Positions 46,501-57,600 of a stretch of 64,000 bases of DNA are shown in pieces. Under the pieces are notes generated by a model, which had not been told where the DNA came from, searched no databases, and saw only the letters and a program-made list of their open reading frames with translations. Made by a program: the position numbers and the translations under genes. Each line of letters begins with the position of its first letter. Within the stretch, counting starts at the first letter, position 1. Source of the stretch: Triops longicaudatus (lineage: Eukaryota > Arthropoda > Branchiopoda > Notostraca > Triopsidae); assembly GCA_022885665.1 (NCBI GenBank), contig JAGQDJ010000016.1:641011-705010 (forward strand), in the 5' to 3' direction.

Positions 46501-49500
46501 AGGCAAAGAGTGACTTTGCTGTGCTGGCGCTAGTGGTAGTTGCTGAACAACAGAAACATTCGGTGGAACGTGCATAGGTGCCGTAACGGCTGGTTGCTGT
46601 GCCAGTACCTGAACGTTTTGCTGCTGATGCATTGGTGGCTGATGAGACTGAGCTTGTGTGTGCTGTGGTGGCGCTAAAGCTTGCTGTTGCGGGACAGAAA
46701 CACTTTGCTGCTGAACAGCTGATTGCTGCGGCCGCGTTTGTTGCTGATGCACAGGCTGCGCAGGCGCAATATACTGCTGCGCTGGAACAACATTCGGTGG
46801 TTGATGTGTCGGAGGGTACACAGGCTGTGTCATCAAAACTTGTGGCTGCGGTGGCGCTTGGATAGAAACGTTCTGCGGTGCATTTACGTTATAGACTTGC
46901 TGTTGTTGGTTTGCTAACGCTGCTGGCTGTTGTGCAATTCCAACGTTTGGCTGCACAGCTATTGGTTGTTGAGGTGCTGTTACCGGTAACGACTGCTGAG
47001 GCGTGCCCATTACTGTCTGTGGTGCAACGACTGCTTGTTGTTGATGCTGCACCGGTACCGGAATATTTTGCTGATGAGGCATTGATTGTTGCTGAGGTAC
47101 CAGTGCTGGCATACTTTGTTGCTGCTGAACTTGCATGGTTTGCTGCTGAGGTACCGGCACTGGCGCACTTTGTTGAGAAGCCGGTACCGGTAACTGTTGT
47201 TGTTGTGGTGTCGGTATGGGAGCAGGGTGCTGGGGTGCTGGTGGTTTTGGTTGGTACTGGACATTTCCGTGTGTGGGGTCAACCGCTAAGGCCTGTGTTT
47301 GTGGTGGAGCTGAAAGCGACTGCTGAAGAGGTTGGTGAACTACCGCGGGCTGTTGTTGCTGCTGTGCCGGAGTTTGACACTGCACGGGGGCAGAAACGCC
47401 AGCCTTTGGACTTTCGATTGCGTTCGGCAAAACGCTGGTAGAGGAAGCTTCGATTTTATTGGCGCCAGGCACCTCATGGCAGTCCACTACAGGCTCGGAT
47501 ACCGTTTTCACCAGAAAGCGTGAAATCCGTCGAACCTAAAATGCAGAATAAGTTACATGGAGCGAAAGACAGCTTGTCTAACAATTAAATACACGACACG
47601 CAACATTTTTCAAAAATAAATGATTGAAGAAACTAGCAAATTACAAGAAAATAGATTAAAAATAAGTTTATTTACCTTTTTGGCTTTTTAAAGACTTAGA
47701 ATTTTCTTTTAGTACGTAAGTATCAATATATGATGAAAAAGCAGATAAATTACTTTAAAAACCACGAATGCACAAAGAAAGTAAAAAAAGAAGCTAAACA
47801 AATTTAAATAAAATACTTCGCAGAAAGGGCAATTAAAATAAAAGGGAACTAATCACTTACGCAACAATGAAAAACAGTGTAAATAAAATAAAAAAGCTAT
47901 GTTATTTAGCTGAAACCAAACTTGCAAAAGTGGTTTTAGCGAAAAGCATTAAAACAAAACGCTGCGAAATAAAAATAAATAAAAAAGTTGCCGTAAGGTT
48001 AGTCAGCTTTGTTTGACAGGTTACCTTCACGGGCTGAGCTGGAGGAGGGGCTACGCTTTCAGCGGCGGTATTTAGGGCATTAGTAGGCGTGGCCTGTGCG
48101 GGCCCGGGTGTCACTTGGGACCAAGAGGCGGGAGAAGAGGAAGAAGAAGCTAAGCCGGTAGGGGGCGGGGTGGGTTCAGAAACAACCACAGCTGGACTAG
48201 CCTCAGAAGAAGGAGGAAGAGGGGTGGCAGGAGGCGGAGCTATGGTAAGGTTGCTTTTGTTGCCGCTGCTGGTGGTGGTCGGGGTAGTTTCGATAGCTAT
48301 AGTAGGGTGGGATAAAGGAGCAGGAAGAGGGGCAGTACAAAGAGAAGCCAATACTTCGGCACATTGTCCGACAGCCGCTTGATCCAAGCTGTACGACCGC
48401 GCCAGTAACATGGAGGCAGCATTGGCCGAACGAACGGGCGATACTTGTTGACCCACATCGGTGTCTCGACGCCTTAATGGGGACAATGACTCGCTTTCGT
48501 CTCTCTATAACAAAACAAACAAAATAAAAGTAAGTCAATAAAAAATAATAAAAAACGAATTAAGTGCGATATTTAAAAAAATGAGTTGGCGCACGCAAAG
48601 ATAGCGACTACGACCCAACCAATTTAGAACGCACATGTATAACACTTATGACCGAACCAAGAAATGACGTAATGTCTAAGTGCGTAGAAAAGAGAAGCGA
48701 TGAAAGGCACACACGGGATCAAGAAGCCAGGCCCAACTCACCGGTTTCAATTTACGCTTAACAGACTTGCGGGAGACAGGAGAAGAGGCAGACCGCACAT
48801 TACCATTCATACAATGCCTGCACTAAAAGTACAGGCACACGTCCTCATTAGCACAAAGACAAGACAATTAGTTAACGCCCACATCTTTTAAACAAAGTAA
48901 TGCTGCGATTACCCGCCCAGTCGCCCCAAGGCTTCGGCTTCTTAACTCTTTTAACTTTTCTTTTTAAATAAACATAATAATAATAAGTATAATAATAATA
49001 ATAATGTCGTAAAAGAATAAGAAAAGAAAAGGTTGACTATCTTGCCATTTCAGGCCTTTCGCGTCACTGAACGCAGTGAAATCATAACGCTCCAGGAAAT
49101 CATAACCTCTCGTTTAGAATATACAGTAGAAATCCAATTACCTCAATTCACGACTATAATACATTCAAGGAAAATTCGATTATTTTAGTTGTGATTATTA
49201 ATTTCCTGTAAAGAGGCAAACTTGTTTGCCTCTTTACAGGAAACCTTATATCGAATCCTAAAGGAATATCCCAATAATCCTAGATAATTACGTTAGAACA
49301 AACTGACGCAGATCGTTCCGTTCAGTTACGTATTTCGCAGATTAAAAATCCAAAATTTGCGCGTGCAAGCACTAAAAAATTTAAATCATGTCTGTCCAAA
49401 GCTGACTCACTACTTTGGAACTTAAAATCGCTTACTCATTCTGCTGATTCCAATAAAAACTTCCGGATCACAGTATGAACAAGTTTTGATCAAGGGCTTT

Positions 49501-51625
49501 ACATGCTAATTACTTTTGAATAGAAGCCAAAAACTTGGGTAGAATCGACTTAGGAGGGCTTTGAGGTTGAGTGTTTTGAATATTTAAAAGTTTTATACAG
49601 CATGAAGCAATAGAACATTTTCCTTTTTTCATCAATCTCTTTGTTTACGAACGTTATTAGGAAACAGAGATACGGCTCAAGACCATGCGGAAAACGGAAC
49701 CCAGCCAAAGTCAATAACTGATAAGCTCCTTGGAATCAAGCAACCAAACTTACACGTTGTAAATCAGGCGTATGCGATCGTTCTTCTTGCCGGTGTCGGC
49801 GGCCCGACACAGGGCTCAAAGCCGATTCGCCGGCTTGATTGGTGGTCGTATTACACGGCAACATCGGGATCTTGTCTGGGTTTTCTTTCAGTTGTCGAAT
49901 GACATCTTCAATCTGGTCGGCCAGAATCTCGATGTGATGATCGAGCAGCAAGTTGCGGGCCACTAGGTTATTAACAATGTCCAGAGCGACGGTATCCTCC
50001 CAGTCAAACTTGAAAGTCACCGTCTTTTGGCGGCCAGTCTCCACTTGACATTCCACAACGTGTCCTTCTAAGCTGAGCACCGATAAACGAGGCCCTTTTT
50101 CCGTCGTTCGGCGACGTTTCGAGGTTTGACGACGCTCGGGACGCTTTTCGGTGCCTGGCCCTGGGCCAGCTGACTCGGAACATTCGCCCGCTGAATCCAC
50201 ACAGCTTTAAACGAGAGAAAAAAAAGGATTATTTTCTTGTAAAAAAGAAAAAGTTTTAAAAAGTCCTAAAAAAAAACTGAGAAATTCTGTGATACCTATC
50301 ATGTGATAAACATAAATCAGGCGTGGAAGGGCGTGTCCCTCCGAGTTGGGATGCAATATTAGGAGGCACGGCAGATGCGATATTTCCATTGAAAGCTTCC
50401 GCGGTTCCATGACCGTACAACTGATTGCTATTGACGTCCAACTGAATAAAAAAAAAAAGAGAGCAATCAATTAGTGTCATAACACTTCCCCTGCTTGGGC
50501 ATAAAAACGACTGACAAACGAGGTTTCGTTGAGGCTTTTGTGAATCCTTGTAGAAAAGTTTTACCTAAAAAAAAAAGACGTGGAATGGATTGCGATGCTT
50601 CCAAATAACGTTGCTTTTCACAGACCACAAACGCTGTGAACAGCTGTGCTTTGAAAAACTTTACAAATGATGGATCCTTGAGGGCTTTTCTGAATTTGAC
50701 ACATGTTCACCGTTTACAAGCTTCGATCTAAGACGTTACCAAGTGAACTAGATTAAAGTTCTTTGTTATAATTTAGTTAAAGAGGCTTTACCACGTATAC
50801 AGTGAACATGGTATTGCTCAAATGATACTTCTCGAGCGAAGTTTAGACAATGAGAGAAAGGAGTTCCTGAAAAGCTCGACTTTGTCTGAAACAAAGCACG
50901 AAACAAGGCAGGAGTGGAAAGTGGATTACAAGGAACGTAAGATAACAATGAAATTTAATTTTATGCGTACTATGGGGATTTAGTACTCCAACAATGAAAA
51001 CACGACTAATGTTTACATAAGCCACGTCGCTCGACAACGAAAACGGTCGTTAATGACAACACAAAGAATGGCGTTGAGGAATAGAAAGGGATTTAATGTC
51101 TAACACGAAGAAAAACAAAAGAAGTGAAAACATAACCACTAGCGAAACACAACGCATGCAATGTCATTTAAGATGACTAAAGACTTTTTTTTACAGGCAT
51201 GGAGTTCACGGTAAGAATCTATGGAATTTGTCTGATTCGAATCTTCCAATAGTTTGAGTAATAACAAAGCTTGTTCGGGTTCGTGTTAGATAAGTAGAGG
51301 CTTTGCTGTATAACAACCAACTGAGATCAATGGGATTTTGATTAATTGGAGCACTGCTGGGTTTATTCCTAATTTTGTTCCATGCTGGAGGGTTGTTCAT
51401 TACATACATTTCTAAGAAAACTCCAGGATATGATTCACTAAGGAACCCCAAATAATCAGTCTTGTCTATCTCCATTACAAGCTGTCTTAATTAACGGATT
51501 CCACTCCATAACTATCACGAACAATCGTTTGAGAGTACTAGTCTGACAACAATTGTTCTCAAAGATTTTATATCTGTTCATGGAAAATCGGACGCAAAAC
51601 TAACAAGCTATCATCAACCGGTATG

Positions 51626-51665
<40 letters not shown>

Positions 51666-54600
51666 GTGATTACAGAGCGCAAAAGGTCCGCGAATGCTTC
51701 GTGGACCAGTCTTTGGTTTGGAACGACTTCAAACCATTCAACTACCGGAAGGTCGCGTTCGGTACGCTCTACCGCACGTGCTCTCTCTTACAATTTAATG
51801 GACGGCAGCTCGCCAATATTTCCGATACTCCGTACTTTCATCACCGACTTTTTCATCTTTCAAAAACCTTGTAACCCGTGAAAGGCTGTAAACGCCAGCC
51901 AAAGCCTCGGTTTTATGACTAAGCTGGTGTGCCCTTATGGATCCGTAGCTTTGCTGTTACATCCTTCTTGGATGACGTTAATACATGAAGTTCTCAAGAC
52001 CATCGATCTGCCAGTATACAAGTCTTAAAGTTGCTATGCAAACGCTATTACTGAAACGCTGCCAGAACAGAATTAGGACATTCATTGTCAGTGTGTACTT
52101 TGCAAGTCGAAAGTGTACTGCTGACTTCGTCATTCTGATGTCTATTCCAACAGTAAATTCCGACAGAGAACATGAAATACCAACGTGAAATGAATGATGC
52201 ACTCTCTTACAAACTTTAGTAACCGTTACATTACGTGGCACCCATTTACGCGATTATATACTGACAAACGTGAAATAGTTATCAAACAGAGGAAGCTCAG
52301 TTTAACGTTGTATATAACATTCACTGTTACCAAATGCTGTAGGTTTCTTGAAGCCCATTTGCTTGACTATTGCACAGGCAACAATGACGTTAACATAACG
52401 TTCGATCCGTGCAGAAACTTCAATAAAGCCATCGTATACTCCCACAACTACGGGCGATTTACAAGACAATTTATCTGCATAAATTTGACGAAAACCATTC
52501 GAAAAATTTCTTGACAGTAAAGTTATGCTTGATAGGGTCTCAAAAGTGCAATAAAAATATATTTGAAACATTACTTCGCATTTCTGTAGCGCTATCACAA
52601 ATGTTTGCTACTCTTTATAGAAACGAAAAAGTGTTCTTTTTTCTTTATATAACGCCGTAGGTATTTAAGACAAAGACAAAATTCATACAAAAATCTTTCA
52701 AATGGATTAAATGACGCAATCGATGTCAAAATTCGAAACTTAAAGCTGCTGCATTCTGTTGCCGAAATCTCACATTTTCCCCAAGCAATTCAATGAGAAG
52801 TGGAAGGTATAACTAATCAGCACTTGAGTATAAAATAAAAAATAATACTAAAATATAAAAAAAGCTATTTCACGATTTTCGCAAAATCACCCAGAAAGTT
52901 TCCGCGTTTGCTAAATTCCCAGAATAGGTTTGAATAGCTTAAAATTCTCGTATTTTATCAAGGCTACTGTGTAACTAGCAACAAATTATCCCCTAAAACG
53001 AAGCAGTGTAAAATTTCGTCAAAATTACCGTCCAAATATTTCATTTTCAATTGCCCTGATATTTTCATAACACGCAGCTCTAGTAATTCACGCGAATGCA
53101 ATCAAGTCTGAAAAAACATTCAAAAATGAATTCAACCACTGTTAAAAAAAAATAAACTAGAGAATAAAATTAACACAGAAAAGCTCAACAATTTCCGTGC
53201 CAGGAAATTACTCTCCAATTCTTCCTCACACGTTATGCAAGCATAAGCAATGCGTAAGTGACCCCTAATGCATACTTTCCATTGCAATCTTGCATGACTG
53301 TCCATTTGCATGCCACACACTTGAATGTCACTCTTGAATGTCTCTACGTTCTAATGCTAAAACTCTCCCCGAGTCATCTTTCTTTATTACTTTGCCTAAC
53401 AACCCACTCCAAAATTATTTACTTTTCCCCTAAATCTCCGGCAATGACGTCGTTTGCTTCTTTGATCCTCACAATTCAAAAACCAAAAAGTAAATAAATA
53501 CATAAAATATGTTACCTGTATATTTTGAGGCTCCGGTAAAGCCAAATCCGGATAATACATATCCTGGTACGCCACAGCATTCGTATTCTGAGCCTGAAGG
53601 GCATCTTGTCCTACGTATTGCGCAACTGGCTGTTGTTGTTGCTGAATTACGGGCATTTCTACATTGGCGTGACTAGGCACATTTTCCGGCTCGTGAGCTG
53701 GTATTTGCATTGGTTCCACATAATGGTACGGCTGTTGTTGATAATGATGGGGCTGTGACGGTACTAACGCAGGATAACTGTTCAAATGCGGTGACAATTG
53801 GCCCTGCAAACGCTGCAAAGTCTGTTGCGGCAAATTTACATCCAACGGTGGCAAATTCGGCGGTGGCGCCATCTGCGTTTCCACCACAGGTTCGGGGTAC
53901 GTTGGCACGCTCACGGCGTCCATAGGCGGCTGCTGTGCTGGCAGGTACGTCTGCATTGGATGTACTTCCGGTACCGGCTGGGCTGTCGCATGATTTACTG
54001 TGTTTAATTTGTCCTCGGTATCATACTGCGGGTGTACACCCACATACACATTTTGCTGCTGTTGTTGGTGGTGTTGCAAGACTGGATCAACCGGTACATT
54101 ATGGCTCATTTCTACCAGGTTAGGATTTATCGGTTCAGTCACATGTTCTTGGGGTACTGGAGCTGGATGTACGGGCGTTGGAGCGGGAACTGGTGCAGAA
54201 ACGACAGGTTGTACTGTCTCGGTATGTTGTGGTGGTGGTTGTGCAGGTATCGTCAATGGTGACGGCTGGACTGGCGGCTGGACAGGTGCTTCATGTTTAC
54301 GACGTTCCTGTTCACGGTCCTTCAAGAGCATCTGCACTTGAGTGCGTAGTAGTTTGGCAACCACTTTGCTATCTTCATCGAACAGCATGCCCGTTTTGGC
54401 CTGTCCCAAGTTACGGCAAACAACGCGCCACAGACGCAAAAAGAAATAAGAAAAAAAAGAATTAGTTACTATTTATACGCCGGGGCTAATTCCAGCCCTG
54501 GCTCTTTCTTGGACTTGCGAGGGACAGCGTCAGAAAAAAGGGAGAGAAAAAGAAGTTTGAAAACGTGCAAGGTTGACTTTGCGTAAGTTTAGCTGAGAAT

Positions 54601-57600
54601 ACGTGTGAGAACGCGTGATAGTTTGGAAAGGCTCCCTTTTTTTTGAGTTTGTGGAATAAAACCCCTGGCCAGCTTCCTTATAAATAACTTAATTACCCGT
54701 CAGGCGCCGTCTGTCGTAGAAATAAACTCAAAGGACACCGGGCTACGATTTTATGACAAATAAACACGAAGTATTAACTGTCGAGGTTTCGGGAGGGGTG
54801 AATATTTACATTCTTTTCATCTGATTCTTCTAAACATGCGTCATAAGGTTTGGGCCGGAGTTCTGCTATACATACTTGAAAACTTTCAGGCCCAAGTCAT
54901 TAAAAGGGATTCAAGTCAAAAGAAGGTTCGATTCAATGAACTTGAGCTCGAAGACTAGATTAAATGATGTTAGAAAGTTTTGATGCAACTAAATGGGACT
55001 AAACTTTGGTATATTAGTGTTGGTGTTAAGCGAATATTCGATTTTCGCGCCAAAAGTTGGAAAATTTTCGAATTACGCCTGTAAGGAAAGAGAGTTGGTT
55101 CAAACGCACGAAATTTTCGGTACAAAACAAAAAGTAAAATATTGGTACAACAAATTAAACAGATTTGAAAAGAAACAAAAAGAGGATACATTTTCAAAAT
55201 AATTCCGATTATTTTGTAAATAATTGTTTAAAACTATTTGTTCAAAAATAAACAGTCTTGTCAAAAATTTTAAGTTGACTTAAACTGGGAAGTACGTGAT
55301 TTAACACACGTCAAGCCTAACATTCTCAGGAATCCTATCTGTGTTAGCATAAATCTGCCCCTTTGCCGTTTATTGATTACCATGTTTAACAATGGAAGCC
55401 TTGAACCGTTGCACGCGTAAACAGAAATTTCGCAGTGTCACACAAGCACGCTGTTCATAACATGTCGTTGTGGACAGCAAACAAGTTGAATGTAAACTCG
55501 TCTAATGCTTCTCGAGCCGAAATTTCCATGTGTTCTCTGTGTATTTTAACACGAGTTCGCTGTGCTTCTACGCACTTTTTCCAGCAAGCCTCGATTTTGA
55601 ATGACACAGTTTCTATACAGATCACCTCAAATTGTTCGTTCTCGGAAAAGGTTTCAGGCACGAGTCCTCGACTTACGCGGTTTCAACTCACAGTTTTTTC
55701 CCATAAAAAGCCTCGACTTACGCGGTAAGCGCAGAACGAAAAGTTTCTCTTTGCTTTCATTTGAAAGAATTAGCAAAGTTTTGACAACTTCAAGGATTGG
55801 ACTTCAAATTACTTCTGTTAATCACGGCAATCCAGCCCGCACGGCGGCTTTTCCTTTCTACAATCTTTTATCTCAAAATTAACTCTGCCCAGAAGTCAAC
55901 CTCAATCAATTCGTTTTTGTGTTACAGTTCAGAGCCTTGTAATGAACTCGAAGCTTTTCCTCATTTAATCCTTCCTTAATTGGTTTCCTAATCGGCTATC
56001 GTGAGGCCATAATTTATGCACGATAAATGCAAAAGGTGGGGCTAGAGAGCTTACATATTTAAAGGAAAGGAAATGGAAAAGAAAATGGAAAGATTGTTTC
56101 TGCTTTTTTTTTTTACCATGCCATGGGCTAACTCATCCGCATCGTCATTATGCACATGGAACTCGAACTGAATGGCCTCGTTCTCTTTGTGTTTGTCCTT
56201 GCGCTTCTTGGGATCAAGGACACGGAGGCGGAATTGGACTCGTTCGGTGTTCGAGGTCACAGCTTCCTCTCGGTGCACTACCTCCACTTTAAGACCAGTA
56301 TCTTCAGCGAAGAATTCGTGGGTCAGCAACTCTTTCACGCTGGGCCTGCATATAAACACAACGTACATGAGATACATCCAATAACATTGACAAAATACAT
56401 AAATAAATCCCACAGTCACTGTTTCATTCACAACCCAGGATTTTCTCTCCCCTTCGTTCTATTTTCTCTTACGCAGGCAGCCTTCACTAGAAAAGCCCCA
56501 CTTTCTTTTACCACAAGGCCTTGTATACGCCTTTTCGTTTGCTTACCGTTCTTCTTTCTTCAGTCGGATGCAACAATCAATTATTTCTTTGATTTCTTGA
56601 TTCTCCACTTTCTCGAAACTCTGCGGCCGGATACCCTGAAAAATTCAACGAAAAATTTCGAATGAAAAACCCAACACATTCACCGCATTCAGGCCACGAG
56701 AGAAACTGCGTTAAAAGTAAAACATAGTAAACAAAATAATCAAAACGAAATTTTTTTTCTGTCATACGTAAAGCTTCAATTTTAGGTTATTATAGCTGTA
56801 GTATCTAATTGTATTATCTGTAGACTCGTCGCAAAACGAGATATTTCTTTAAATCAGGTCTATTTCTATTTAGTCAATTTAATACTTTCCAAGAAAGAGG
56901 GTTTACTTTAAATTGCTTTAATGTCTGGAACAAACAACAACAATCAAACTTCCGTCATCGGCGTTAACAGAAGAAAAAGAAATTGGAACTAACGTCTTAA
57001 GGAAATAAGAAATTCTGTCCTCCCTGAAAATCCAATTTAGATGGCTTTTGCTCTTAATTTCGCGATTTCTTTTTAAACAATGCATCGATGTTTTTAAAGC
57101 TTTTTTCTTTATTCCTGGCAAAATTTCGTGATACTATGCACGACTTCACATCAAGCTAACGACAAATTGCGCTAGTCTCGAAATTTTGTTCTCCTGACTC
57201 ATAAATATTCGTTACAAAACTTCCGTTGTTAAGTGAGCTTTAAATTATGCAAGTATTTACAAACTGGACTACAACGGTGATTTGACTTCCATTTGTCCTT
57301 AAAACGAAATCTGAGCAAAAACAAATAACTTACGAAAAAAACTTCAGTAACCGAATTTACATAGCCTTTATGGCTTAGAACGCTCTAAAAAATTCCTTCG
57401 ACGCACGTTAATAATTATCTGAAAAATTGCCAAGAGAGGAAGGAAATGCGTCCATGCATTTTCATGTCTGATAATTTCCCATGATATTCTCCCATAAGGG
57501 GTTGTGAATACCTTAAAAGTGGTAAACATGAGAGCGGTTTTCAATATAGTTTTGGGTTAAGCCAACGTTTCATTCACAAAATCACACTATATCCATTCAT

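Noticed and set aside
51626..51664. 3' poly-A tail of a SINE or processed pseudogene lying to the left
   Set aside because: Sequence left of the tract is ordinary AT-rich intron without similarity to a gene or a repeated unit in this window.
51780..51870. Alternative first exon of WNK (minus strand, MKKSVMKVRSIGNIGELPS) inside the large intron
   Set aside because: The donor AAATT/GTAAGA leaves phase 2, while the next WNK exon starts in phase 0, so the product would be out of frame.
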